NCBI RefSeq assembly: GCF_027580225.2
Contig: NC_073360.2
Span: 9,540,501-9,604,500 of the forward strand
DNA: 64,000 nt
Source of the DNA: Misgurnus anguillicaudatus
Taxonomy: Eukaryota; Chordata; Actinopteri; Cypriniformes; Cobitidae
Reading direction: 5' to 3'
Made by a program: the position numbers and the translations under genes. Of this stretch, positions 46,012 through 57,109 are shown one piece after another. The notes under the pieces were generated by a model. The model was not told where the DNA came from, did no database searches, and worked only from the letters and a program-made list of their open reading frames with translations. Position 1 is the first letter of the stretch; each line of letters begins with the position of its first letter.

Positions 46012-46138
46012 CTCCCATGACTAGAATTTCACGCGCAGCTTTCACGCGCAAATGAAGCGAGTGAACTCAAATGTTCAAGCATCCAACTACGCGCGAGCAG
46101 CACGTTTTTGTCGCCTCTACCGCCGCTGGTGGGAATGC

Positions 46139-46629
46139 ACCATTAGACGGTTTTAGCAGCAACAACATAAACAAACATCTTTCATGGAGTCCTTTTAGAG
46201 TAGTTTATTTCTGATAAAAAGCAAAATAAACAATACTGTACGTAGATTACCTTAGTTCATATTTCATAGCTAAAGCCTATAAAAAACTACACTTAGCTAA
46301 CTCTACAGTGTAAAATGTGTACTATATAATGTATACAACCTTAACTACAGACCAGCTGCCAAACCTCCCTTCACATAGCAGTGATCAATGATCGTCGTCT
46401 CCCCTCGTCTTTAGGAAACCAAAACATTTGTTATTTTCGATGAGGTATTTGTTCAAGAGTTCAGTTTGCAACAAGTCAGACCTTTAAACAAACAGAAACC
46501 GGAAGTAAATTTCCACTCAGACGGCCAACTGTGACAACGCACGTGCTTTTCGATGAAAGAGTTTATAAAAAAAGTGCGGAAGAAATGGTAATCTGTTGAT
46601 CACAAACCACAACTTCAGAATCCCAAATT
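46139..46629 (-). repeat. Fragment related to the left part of the hAT 55660-57109
   Basis: The segment 46190-46530 is the reverse complement of about 55685-55860: GAAACCGGAAGTAAA, AACATTTGTTATTTTCGATG, GAGGTATTTGTTCAAG. No ends are present. Confidence 0.6.
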
Positions 46630-46635
46630 CTCATT

Positions 46636-47634
46636 CAGCTCGTTTACATGCACACCAATAATGCGATTATTTCCAACAATGCGAGTAAGGTCTTAATCGC
46701 AGTAAGATGTTTATAGATGTATTTATTTAAAAATATAGTTTTAAAAATCGTTTTATATTAAAGATAATAGCAGAGTTCACACAACAACTATAACGATAGC
46801 GATTTTGGCACATGATGAACGATAAACCATTGACAGCCAATCAAATCTATTTGAACTTGAAGTGCATGCGCACTTAAAATGTAGTAGAAAGCTCATTCGT
46901 TGCTGAAGTCTATACATAAAATTACCTCAGGTATCCAGAGCTGATGCAGTTGCTGTGAAATGTTTCTACCACACTGACTACGCCAAAAGGTAAGATATTA
47001 TTACACACTACTACATTCATTGTTTAGTTACACGAAACGCAGCAAGTTGAGGACATCTGCTGGTTTCCCACTGTGTAAATGCAAGAACAGCATATTTACA
47101 TATTCAGTGACATGTAAACAATTGCAAAAAAGTTTTTATTACAAAAAAATATCGAATATTAGGTAATGCCGCACTGGTTGAGCAAATAAGCATGAAGTTA
47201 TCATGATGTGGTCACTAATATATTTATCGTTATAATTATTGATATAATGTCCCTTAAAGCTTTTATACACTGCTGTCGTGTTATTTGAGCTATTTCTGAA
47301 TGAAGACAGACTGCTGACAGCGAGTCGTGTTGGCAGAGTTCACGTAAAACTTCCTAATGTCAAGATTAAAATGAATTTGTGCTTAAGGTGCGTGACTAAA
47401 ACACACGCGCACTTCAGTTAAAGTGCGGTATAAATGCGATTAAAGCGTTTACATGGACGCATACTGCGATTATAAACGGCGTACGCCACCTCTTTTAATG
47501 CGATTATACTTACTGCGATTATGAGCTTAATCGCATTATTTTTATCGAATTATTGCGTTTACATGAGGTAATGTATAATCGCAGTATTGACAAAATCCCA
47601 TTATAATCGCATTATTGGTGTGCATGTAAACGAG
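46636..47634. mobile_element. About 1-kb element with CTCGTTTACATGCACACC ends, possible 6-bp TSD
   Basis: The left end GCTCGTTTACATGCACACCA and the right end TGGTGTGCATGTAAACGAGC are inverted and nearly perfect over about 35 bp. CTCATT flanks both sides (46630-46635, 47635-47640), though the edge bases are ambiguous. Several GCGATTAT/ATAATCGC motifs recur near both ends. A related end fragment lies near 40688. The interior is AT-rich and non-coding. Superfamily not assigned. Confidence 0.75.
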
Positions 47635-47640
47635 CTCATT

Positions 47641-49249
47641 GTTGGCTTTTCCTAAACTACTACTTTTATTTCAATATAATTTTTATTTAAATTGTATTTA
47701 GAGCAGCTGATTATTACAGTAGTTTAATCAATACAGTACTGTAAAAATAAACATTTTGTTTAAATATAATATTTTTACAAGATGAAGCCTTAATGTAAAC
47801 ATTTCACAGACTTCATTGCACAAATCATAGCAAAGCTTTTGAAATTTGACATTAATTGTTGGGTGAGGTCCAGGAACCTTGTGTAAGAGCCAAACCTCTT
47901 AAGATTTCTACAGAACTACAAACATTTCTTCACAATGATGCCACAGAACTAAACTTTACTACACATTTTACTACAAGAGACAAAGCTGCCAGAGTTCATA
48001 TAGCTTGGTCAAAAGTTAGATACTACATTTTATGAACTAAAGGGTTTAATTGTCTTAAAAGAACAGGTTATTCACGAGATCTCATTCCTTACACCACTCA
48101 TGTTCCAGCATTACAGCCATTCCATTAAATGAAAATAAATGTCAACATGTCAAGCATGACTTCTGCTGACACACCAAATCAAGCAACTAAATTGAGAACT
48201 TGCGGCTTTTTTCAACACTCAACAGGCTAAAGACAGGTTAAATGTTTGAGCTGAAGAGTCCGTGTCTTGAGATGTCTTACTTCCAATACTTCAAATACCT
48301 AACTATCTTTTCTGACTTCATCTCATTATGATTAAAAAATACATGAAATATACTTTTTTCCTATGCTGAATTTGTACTCTGACTTCCCTGGAGGCAGAGA
48401 GAGAAAAACTGCAGGAAGGGGGAGAGCATGGAGGAAGGGAGAAAAAGAGAGGGCTTGTGCTCCTTTTCAGGGCTGTGAGCGAGGAGCCTGGGAATGTAGA
48501 GAAGTTTGGCCAGGATGATAGAAATATCCTGAGTTGAAATGTAAACAGGCCTGATCTCTGATCTACCCAGAGAGCCCCTGATACGACCCGACATTCCACC
48601 CAGGGGTTCGGCAGTGACATCAGGAGCCCACTTTCTCATTTCCTGGCCTGGACGGTGACCTCACGGGAAAGTGGGGCGTTTTTGAAGATCTCCAAATCAA
48701 ACCAATTCTCTACCCCAAGACATTTCTGTTGTCACCCACAATTTAAGACAGAGGTTTTTAACCTCTAGTTAAGAGGAGGTTAACATACTCTGTTTTTGAC
48801 AACTTTAAGTGGACAAGTATTTTTAACAGTCATGATATGTGAGCTGGGTACTATTTAGACAACTTATTTTTTAAAGGCTGTTGAGTAGATGTCTGCGCGG
48901 GACTGTTTTCTACGTCCCGCAAGGTTCCATTCCGCACCCATCCACTCCTGCTTAATTCACTTTGTGTTTATCCGATATCTGCATATGATAATATATTTCC
49001 TACCCTCAGTAGCGCACATCTCCTCAGAGCAGGTGGTCAGTTAGAATGAGTAAAGTGCAGATTCGCTGTTATGTCAAAAGATGTCTGGATTGGACTATTG
49101 TCAGACCGCCTGCTCCTGTCCAAAGTACACCAAAGTTCCAACCGCTACCGTCTTTTATTTTGAGATATTATCCCACAACGCAAGAATCCTTGTCGGGTCC
49201 ATCGGTTTTCGCAGAAGAGCTGTGGGAATGAACAGTGTACCTTTGAGTA
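47641..49249. other. Non-coding; unique GC-richer patch at 48370-48690
   Basis: No gene. Two overlapping minus-strand frames (48318-48620, 48361-48639) share the GC-richer patch but show no domain. This patch matches no other part of the window and may be conserved non-coding sequence. Confidence 0.35.
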
Positions 49250-49301
49250 CACTGTAAAAATGATTGTTGGTTCAAATTAAAAAAGTAATTTACCTGGTCG
49301 C

Positions 49302-50337
49302 CAGTGGCGGCTGTTGACTGCTCTTACGAGGGGCGCGAATTCAAAATATGTGTTCGTTGCATCATGTGTCTGTTCAGTTTTGACGCGTGTGCAGCAGGCA
49401 CTTATTTTGACGAGACACGTGATGCACATAGGGCCACTTGACGTGCAGAACACATATTTTGAAATGACGAACCACACACATGACAGCCCAGGTGAAAAAG
49501 TAGTACACTTCCATAGTGTACTTAAATTGCTTTATTTTTACACACTAATTTTGTACTTAATATACTAAAAATCCATCTTTAGTACTTCTTAAGATGTTCT
49601 TAAGATTATCTAAGTGTACTTCACTGTGCTATTTTGAGACACCATGAATATGAACTTAAATGCACTTTTAACATACTATCTCTGCATTAAAAAAATGTAT
49701 TAAGTTAACACTTGTAATAAACTTGAAGTCATTTCATACAAAAATGGGTTCAAGTTTACTACAAGTGGTACCTAAATACATTTTTTAAATACATTTTAGC
49801 ACTTGACGTGATGACATATTGCGTGAGGTCGCGCTGGCGCTTTCAGGACCGGAGATAGACGAGAAGTTGTGGTTTAAAAGTGCACATTTTTTATTTTTCT
49901 TGTCAAAAATGACAATAGTTTCGCTAGATAAGACCCTTATGCCTCGTTTGAGATCGTTTAGAGTCCTTTGAAACTGCAATTTTAAACTGTATTAAAACTG
50001 TTAATTGCTGGTGTCCATTAAAGTCCATTAAAATGAGAAAAATCCTGCAATGTTTTCCTCAAAAAAACACAATTTCCTCTCGACTGAACAAAGAAAGACA
50101 TCAACATCCTGGATGACATGGTGGTGAGTAAATTATCTGGATTTTTGTTTTTAAGAAAATTGACTAATCCTTTAAGAACATCTTAAGAAGTACTAAAGAT
50201 GCAATTTTAGTATGTTAAGTACAAAATTAGCGTGCGAAAATAAAGCACTTTAAGTACACTATGGAAGTGTACTACTTTTTCACCTAGGGGGCTACATCCA
50301 TCGTGTACCCTCGAAAAAGAAGTCGCCGGCCCCACTG
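49302..50337. mobile_element. hAT with CAGTGGCGGC end, TSD CTGGTCGC, hosting a foldback
   Basis: It opens CAGTGGCGGCTGTTGACTGC and ends GTCGCCGGCCCCACTG. Identical octamers CTGGTCGC lie at 49294-49301 and 50338-50345. The terminus matches the hAT at 8786. The inner guest spans 49490-50285. The GC-rich remainder contains TTCAAAATATGTGTTC and its inverse (49340, 49447). Confidence 0.92.
49490..50285. mobile_element. Foldback with AGGTGAAAAAGTAGTAC ends, about 115-bp TIRs
   Basis: The left arm (AGGTGAAAAAGTAGTACACT...) and the right arm (...AGTGTACTACTTTTTCACCT) are complementary over about 115 bp. Inner CTTAAGATGTTCTTAAGA matches TCTTAAGAACATCTTAAG. The middle (about 49810-50170) ends GACTAATCCTTTAA after a GGTGAGTAAATTATC phrase, resembling the end of yet another MITE, so a fourth level of nesting is possible. 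Confidence 0.8.
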
Positions 50338-50446
50338 CTGGTCGCCTTAAATTTTTAAGTTGGTTTGACCTAAAAATATTGTGTCAACTAATATGCAGCA
50401 GCCAGGTAACTTTTCTTTAAGTTGAACCAACCATTTTTTTACAGCG

Positions 50447-51015
50447 TAGGGTGTCTGTGATTTCAAGCTAGATCAGAATCTCTGTTTTTTTTTTTAGATT
50501 AAATGTTGAACTTATTGTCTTGTGTTTTAGATCTGAGAATCACAAACCTGCTAAACTTAATTTACATTATGTATATAACTGATGTAAATCAAGACTATAT
50601 CTGTATCTGATACTACAGTGACTATTATTTGTAATTTCTTGGATTTGACACTACATCAGTGTTGGTTAGGTGCTGATAGATTTATACTGTCGTCTATAGT
50701 CAGACATATCGTGATGGCAATAGCTTTCTTATGATAACCGGCTTGTTTGCCCATGAATGTTTAAAATATTAGTATGCTATTATAATGTATCCGAAAATGG
50801 CCGTGCACGTTTTGCTCTCCCATTTATGCTGTTTAAGAGGAAGGACAGTTTGGTTTATTCCAATGGGAGATGTGCAGATCTTTATTTTATTTTATCTTTT
50901 TTTTTTAAATAGACTCATATAAAGTTTTTTATCATAAAAAGTTTGATATAATAAACCATATGTTCAAACCCAAACCCTGTTTTTTTTATTTATTTAAGGG
51001 TCACCGTATCTAATA
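50447..51015. other. Non-coding, no feature recognised
   Basis: AT-rich. Nothing supported. Confidence 0.45.
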
Positions 51016-51117
51016 ATATATCTATGTTTGTATATTTTCAAAAACTTCCCAGGGCCTTAAATTATTTTCCCCAGATTCACAAACTTTCAATGATTTCAAG
51101 GACCCGTGGGAACCCTG
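51016..51117 (+). mobile_element. Right-end fragment of the CAGGGTTCCCACA element
   Basis: Matches the last 100 bp of 40970-41940 (TTTTCAAAAACTTCCCAGGG) and ends GGACCCGTGGGAACCCTG, a better-preserved terminus than in copy 2. Confidence 0.8.
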
Positions 51118-52092
51118 TAATAATAATTATTGTTTAATAGCGTACACCGTGAACCATGATATTTTCAAAGACGATTATCATACCGTGAAATTCTCATACC
51201 GTACTTGCGACACCAGCACACATTGCATGTTTTTCTTTGCGTGAGACAACTTGTTAAAAATGTTGTAAGCGGTAAGGTCTAAATGATAAGTGTTGCAAAC
51301 ATGTATAACATACCAGAATCACAGAAATTCTTATAGAGATAAGATTACTTTTCTCAGAGGACAATCAAGTTAGCTGACAAAAGTAGGTCATTTGCTTTAA
51401 TTATAATAGAGATGTGAAAAACACTTGTCTATTTGGAAAGAATTAAAACCACAAAGTGTGATCTGAGGTAATCTACCTCCACACATGTTTTCCATTGATG
51501 GTAAGTGATAAATCGATCTAATCTTAAATCTAATCTGATGTTGTTACAGCGAAATTATTTAATGACTGCAAAGTGAAAAGTTCACAGATGACAAGAGAGT
51601 GCAAACATTTGAGTCATATCAGATATTTATAAAACTCTCTCGTATGATGTGTGACGTTCATGGGGTGTAAATTGTGGGTTTAGGGATTTGAGGCTTGTCG
51701 TTTTTGAAGGAAAGAGATTTTTATCACGCACTAAGTGCACACCTAAGGATGCAGTTTCCCACAAGGGTTGAATTTCAGGTGAGTTCAGCACAAGACTTGT
51801 CGAAAGAAATAGCAAACCGCCCCCTCCTCGTGGTTTTCTCTCCCTTTCCTCCTCTCACACTTTTCACTGTTCTTTTTAGTCAGGCAGGAAAAACCTGACA
51901 TACATCAGAGAGCTCTCTGTGCTTGGGAAATCACGGTCAGCGTGAATGTATAGCTGCAAAATTTAATCACAACTACTGCTTAACACAAAAAGAATAACTG
52001 GAAAAATCACAGCTTTTCTCATCTCTGCATTCATAACTTCCAATGAATATTACAGTACAGATGTCAGACGATGAAAGCTAAGTTATTTACGA
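51118..52092. other. Non-coding, mostly unique
   Basis: Frames at 51627-51815 (minus) and 51695-51898 (plus) overlap as mirror frames and show no domain. Confidence 0.4.
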
Positions 52093-52846
52093 TTCACAAG
52101 CAGAGGTGGGTAGAGTACCCAAAATCTGTACTCAAGTAAAAGTACAAGTACTTATACAAAAATTTACTCAAGTAAAAGTAAAAATCTAATTATTTACTTG
52201 AGTAAGAGTAAAAAAGTATTAGATGAAAAAACTACTCAAGTAGTTAGTTACTCGTTACTTCCGATCTGATTGAAAAGAAGCGTAAAATCCCTGAATTTCA
52301 GACTACTTGGAGGGCTTTCACAAACCTCTCCTTAAAAGTCTCATTGTTCTGCTTATATACTACTTATAAACCTAGGTTAAAGTAAAGCAGTCGTTCTCAG
52401 TCCTCCATCACCACATACATAACTTGTCATTAAAAAAAAATCTTAAACACACACTTTTTCTGACAGTTAACTGTGTCTTTATTTTCACGTTCACAACAAA
52501 ATTTGGCTGCATCTGCCTTCAAACAAGCTTACAGTAAGCAAAAAAGAATGTGTGTGTCTGTTTGTTATTATATGAATAGGTTATTTTCATTGCCATTAAT
52601 GTTCAATTAATGAACATAAGGAGCTTGATAAAATGCTTATTTTAGAATTTCAAATGGAACTTATCTGTTTTTGCAAATCAACTCTACATTTATTATAATA
52701 TATAAAACATGTTTCTTTAAAAACATACTTTATTCTTTTATTTTTATAAGTATATAGATTCTTTAGGAAGGAATTAAATAAAATACAATCCAGTTTTTAT
52801 TCGTATGTATTTTCTACATTTAAGTAAGGTGTCCGGGTTATGTGTA

Positions 52847-53654
52847 GGGGAGAACAGGCGAAAAGTAAAATTTTTCAGAAATTTTTTTTTCGTTTTTTAA
52901 ATTTTTAAAGATAATGTTTCAGACAGAGATATATTTTGCTGTGGTCAGTAACTATCAATACCAGGTGGAATTTTGAACAAATGTAAAATGACTAGTATAA
53001 TTTCACTTTGAACATAAGTGGTGAATTGTTTTTTTTAACACAACAAAACAATGTAGATTTTCGTGTTACACTTGTTTTTATTAAATATACATGACTATGA
53101 CCTCTTTAATATGTAACTGCAAACATATTTTGTAATTTATCTTTGTAAAAAATAATGAAATTATATTTTCATTTTAAATTTCAGTTTTATCAAATGTTTC
53201 AAAAGCAACCAACAGTACAAACTTAAATTCAACAGTTTGAACACTATGAAAATTAAATTAAATAAAATTAGAATAATATAAATGGTACAAAAGTAAGTGT
53301 TACTTTCGTCCTGACAGGATCTCCTCACATTTAAACCCGATTTACTTTTATTTTGAAAAAGTCTTGAGAAGTCAAACTTCAGGATGTGTTAGAGCACTAA
53401 ATAACCTGAAGATTGATGAAACGAGAAACACAACGCGTTATAAGAAAACAATGACCGCTTTTGGAATTTACTTATGGTTGAAAACACCTTTCTGGATCTA
53501 CACCCGGAAAATGGTGAGTAAATAACGCGATATTTGTCAGCTCTGTCAAGGGTTGCAAAGATGCTGTCATAGTTTGGGATGCAAATGTTATCAGTCCTCT
53601 GAGAAAATCGCTTTGTTACTTTCGTCCAGCGTTACTTTTGCCCCGGTTTTCCCT
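52847..53654. mobile_element. 808-bp TA-flanked element, relative of 14747-15933
   Basis: It opens GGGGAGAACAGGCGAAAAGT and ends TTTTGCCCCGGTTTTCCC, with TA on both sides (52845-52846 and 53655-53656). Internal TTACTTTCGTCC-type motifs at about 53303 and 53616 echo the GCGAAAAGTAA of the left end. The start matches GGGGAGACCGGGG of the other element, but the internal motif differs. AT-rich, non-coding. Confidence 0.75.
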
Positions 53655-53853
53655 TATTATTAATGCAAGACTTAATATTATGCTGTTCAATTTTAGTTTT
53701 TTGAGGAAATGATATGGAAATGTGCAGATGTGAACGTGTGTTGTTTGTAAGGTTAGAGTAATTTTATTGCTTGCACAAGAGCGCATATGACAAAAACAGT
53801 GCGTGAAATAATATTATAATAAGAGACTGCACAAAGTGACACTTACCGCCGTG

Positions 53854-54036
53854 TTATTTCAGGTTGGAGCTTGAATTCCTGTACGCTGAGATGTCAGTTC
53901 GTTTTGGTGCACAAAGCATGCATCGCATTATGAAACTATTCTTTTTGACCTTTTGTAGTGTAAACATAGACCAAACTTGAGGCCACGCGTGATCTGCCTC
54001 CAATAGCTTGCATAGGTCATCCTCCGCTTCATTCAT
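53854..54036 (-). pseudogene. BED-like zinc-finger first exon of a hAT transposase
   Basis: A 60-codon minus-strand frame, ATG at 54034-54036. Residues 17-36 read AWPQVWSMFTLQKVKKNSFI, followed by MRCMLC (Cys39, Cys42), then APKRTDISAYRNSSSNLK. The layout 'W......F.....K.....C..C.PK...ISAY.NS.SNLK.H' is that of the BED-type finger at the N-terminus of many fish hAT transposases (recalled). The frame is closed by TAA at 53854-53856 exactly where an Arg or Lys would precede the His ligand; the next codon is CAC (His). A splice-donor-like GTAAGT follows at 53841-53846 on the minus strand. The exon is therefore nearly complete, with one nonsense codon between the Cys pair and the His ligand. It lies inside the hAT with a perfect TSD, near the end where such genes start. 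Downstream exons are not found, consistent with an internal deletion derivative. Confidence 0.75.
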
Positions 54037-54366
54037 CTCCTTTCATCTACGCGCGCTAAATGGTGATACGTAGCCACCCCTCGCAACGCACGCAGCCTCT
54101 CTAACGTCTCGCGAGACTTTCGAACAAGCCATATAAACTTAAAAAATAAAATATATTCATTAATTATTACCATCTGAAAGTAGCGTAGTAACGCCACCGA
54201 ATGTAGCGAAGTAAAAGTACAGTTTTTTCATTAGAAATGTACTCGAGTAAGAGTAAAAAGTACCCATCCTTAAATTTACTCTAAAAGTACTAGTTACCCA
54301 AAAAATGTACTCAAGTAAATGTAACGAAGTAAATGTAATTCGTTACTACCCACCTCTGTTCACAAG

Positions 54367-54857
54367 ACCATTCACACACTCATCTAGTGTAAAGTTTATT
54401 CTTCTATAAAACATGAGAAGAGACATACTGATGATGCCTTTTTGTCCATACAATGAAAGTGAATAGCTGTCTTTCACACAAAGTGTTTATCCCAGAAAAT
54501 TGTCATAGAATTGCTAGAGTGCCGTCTGTCTGAATGCTAACACAGTCCTGGATTTATCCTCAGATCGATTCCGGAATGTGGACCTAACATTGCCTGGATC
54601 AGTCGTGGAACGCGCCCTGTGTGAAACAATTTCATAATGTGTGAGTCGTAGTGATGACGCATTTGTCATTAAAATAAGTGTACTAACATTAGGAATGGTT
54701 GCCTTGAACTGTGCCAGAGTCCCCCACATGTTTGTTCTCAACTATATATTTTTTTCAATCCGGGCTCGAGCACGGGTTCGTTAATAGGATGCGACTGTTC
54801 TGAAAAATGTATTTATTTCCTTTATGGGCCTTGAAAGTTGTGAGATGCATTTCTGTC
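54367..54857. other. Non-coding, no feature recognised
   Basis: No gene; the minus-strand frame 54514-54741 has no domain. Confidence 0.45.
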
Positions 54858-54860
54858 TAA

Positions 54861-55290
54861 AGCCCGGGATACACTGCACGATAATTGGCTGTCCCAGACG
54901 AAAGATTGCCATCGTGAAACTATCGTCGCGATTTCTGTGATCGTGGCTCTCCATCGGTGGTCCTATGTCGTACAGTGAGAGAGGTTCAAAGACGGCAGTT
55001 TTACCGGTCTTGCGTCCAAAGATAGCCTACGATAGTTTTCTGGCAGGGTCAGAAATTCGGCATGATCACCGCACAGTGTGTTTGCTGCTACGACCTGCGC
55101 GCCGGTATTTGCTTACCACGAGCGCATGCTGGTGACGTTGCGCAACGTGTGACGCAGCCGCCGAAGCTTCCGTGTCATCATCGTACAATCTACATGCCTC
55201 TCGTACCCGAGTTTAAACGATACATGTTGCACAGTGTGATAAGGTAATGATCTTATAAGAGGACAAAAATCGTGCAGTGTATTCCGGGCT
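54861..55290. mobile_element. 430-bp PIF/Harbinger-like MITE, TSD TAA
   Basis: It opens AGCCCGGGATACACTGCACG and ends CGTGCAGTGTATTCCGGGCT; the inverted repeats match at 21 of 22 bases. TAA lies directly outside both ends (54858-54860, 55291-55293). GC-rich, CpG-rich interior. The frame 55062-55247 is a chance frame. High arm identity suggests a young copy. Confidence 0.88.
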
Positions 55291-55293
55291 TAA

Positions 55294-55651
55294 GGGGACT
55301 CAGAAAGCCTTTGGATTTCAAAAAATGTCTTCATTTGTATTCTAAGAATGAGTGAAGATCTTTTGGGTGTGAAACAGCATGAGGGTGAGTAATTGATGTT
55401 AAATTTTTTTTTATTCTGGGGTAAACTAACACTTTAACAGATCAGTAGGCAATGCGCTAGTTTACTTATCGAATCAGAATGCACAAGTGTGGTTTCTCAA
55501 GAAAGAAATTGCAGATCATGAGAAAACTCAAAAAGGGGTAGTGTGAATGAACCACAATCAAACAATCCGGGGACAAATCTCGAGATCAAAGGGCTTAGTC
55601 AGTAACATCATTCCTAATGTCTCCTTTTGATTTCCAGAAAAGGATGAGATG
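55294..55651. other. Right half of an old TTAA-type repeat, then unique sequence
   Basis: Positions 55330-55439 (CAGCATGAGGGTGAGTAATT, TAACACTTTAA) match the right end type of the repeat at 13899-14424. The rest is unique-looking. Confidence 0.45.
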
Positions 55652-55659
55652 CCGCACAC

Positions 55660-57109
55660 TAGGCCTGTTATGACTATAGACCGTTTTATCCAAACTTTAC
55701 TTCCGGTTTCTGTTTGTTTATTGGTCTGACTAGTTGCTGAAACTGAACACTTAAACAAATACCTCATCGAAAATAACAAATGTTTTGGGTTACTATGTAA
55801 TCTACGTATTGTTTATTTTGCTTGTAATATAAATAAACTACTTTAAAAGAACTTTGTTGTTATTTATTCTTCCCGGAGTTTACCGGAAGTTACGTGATGA
55901 CCACAAAACCCACGTGTTTATGTTGTTACTGCTGAAAACATCTATATAATGACTATATCGACTTATCGAACGATAGGCGAACATGACGTCGATAGTTTTT
56001 TTAGATGCGATATATTACCATAGTGTTTACATGTGTGTTTGTGTGCAAAAGAAACGAATATCATTTGCTTTTAAAAAATCGCGATTGCCTCTGTCATTTT
56101 ATAATATTTATTTATGTTTTAAATATTTAGAATATTATTTTTTTCTTACATTCCAATTTCATCATCATATCTTAATATTCTTAACAATAAATTTTTTTAT
56201 CCTTAAATAAAAATTCTTAATTCTTAAAAAAAATGTGTTCTTAGAAAGGATGTTCTTCTTGCATTATTATGCTATTTAATTGTCATATATAACCAGTGAA
56301 ATACAGTAAAATGGTCTTAAAAAGACAATATTATCGACTATTGCCATTATTTCTGGGGCAATTAAAGGACAAGTTCGGTAGTTTACACTTTAAGCCCTGT
56401 TTTCAGATTGTTTATGATGAAATAGAACGGTTTTGAAATTTCAACATATGCGGCTGCCCCGAGAATTTTCGGGTGTTTGTTGTATCACCTCCCACCTCTA
56501 TAATGGCTTTATAGGTGCACTGGAACAATCCTTTCTAAAATGCATTAAACTTTCGTTTACAAAGACATGAAACTCACCGAGTGGTCAGGGGTGTTCACTG
56601 ATATGCTCACACAAAAATCGCTGCAAAAGATGCTTTCCAACAGGTTTTTTCGTAGTTTTTGTCCAACTCCATTGACTTGTATTAGATGTGCTGTGAGGTA
56701 CGGTATTACTCCGCGCTGGGAACTTTGTTTATATTCTTGCAATTGGCAAAGGCGGATTATTGCCACCAACTGGGCTGGAGTGTCTATTATTCAAGCACTC
56801 AACAGAAGAGTATACGAGTGTGAGGCGTTTGGAAAAATAGGTCCACAAGTTAACAACGCATGCTAAAACACCTGTTGGAAAGTTTAATGCATTTTAGGAA
56901 GGATTGTTCCTGTGCACCTATATAGCCCTTATAAAGGTAGGAGGTGATACAACAAATACCCGAAAATTCTCGGGGCAGCCGCATATGTCAAAATTTCAGT
57001 CAAAACCGTTCTATTTCATCATAAACAATCTGAAAACAGGGCCTTAAGTGTAAAATACCGAACTTGTCCTTTAACCGACCTATGAAAAGTAGCTACCGTG
57101 ACAGGCCTA
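55660..57109. mobile_element. 1.45-kb hAT, TSD CCGCACAC, hosting a TTAA foldback
   Basis: It opens TAGGCCTGTTATGAC and ends CCGTGACAGGCCTA. Identical octamers CCGCACAC lie at 55652-55659 and 57110-57117. Without the guest (56362-57074) it is about 740 bp and AT-rich, with no transposase remnant. The left part is related to 46190-46530. Confidence 0.92.
56362..57074. mobile_element. 713-bp TTAA foldback
   Basis: The left arm opens TTAAAGGACAAGTTCGGTAG and the right arm ends TACCGAACTTGTCCTTTAA. Arms of about 190 bp (56362-56552 and 56881-57074) are near-perfect complements. TTAA lies at both edges. The loop contains CTCACCGAGTGGTCAGGGGT, which in the half copy at 30640-30900 occurs as part of the opposite arm. 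Frames at 56557-56866 are chance frames. Confidence 0.9.

Larger units (their letters stand above)
44015..46138. mobile_element. Harbinger-like MITE (GTTTACACCAG ends) hosting two nested hATs
   Basis: The left end GGGTTTACACCAGACGCAGT and the right end ACCGCCGCTGGTGGGAATGC are degraded inverted repeats. It aligns with 2495-3411 on both sides of the guest: GATTAGGCATCCT, AACCAATCAGGAC and ACATGATTACAGGAAGC on the left; CTAGAATTTCACGCGC and AATGAAGCGAGTRAACTC on the right. The guest occupies 44291-46011. Confidence 0.75.
49250..50446. mobile_element. Outer MITE with CACTGTAAAAATGATTG ends, TA at edges
   Basis: The left end CACTGTAAAAATGATTGTTG and the right end CAACCATTTTTTTACAGCG are inverted. 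TA borders both ends (49248-49249 and 50447-50448). Most of its length is the nested guest pair; its own sequence is only about 150 bp. Confidence 0.75.
52101..54358 (-). mobile_element. 2.26-kb hAT, TSD TTCACAAG, with a zinc-finger exon relic and a TA-element guest
   Basis: It opens CAGAGGTGGGTAGAGTACCC and ends CGTTACTACCCACCTCTG. Identical octamers TTCACAAG lie at 52093-52100 and 54359-54366. Subterminal ACTCAAGTAAAAGTA-type motifs occur many times within about 180 bp of each end, in both orientations, and are likely transposase-binding repeats. On the minus strand a first-exon relic (53854-54036) lies about 320 bp inside the right end, where a hAT gene would start. The TA element 52847-53654 interrupts the middle. 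No catalytic domain was found. Confidence 0.92.

Noticed and set aside
56557..56866. Frames on both strands, one similar to part of the frame at 30609-30968
   Set aside because: The similarity comes from shared foldback DNA, not from coding conservation; frames are in different registers.
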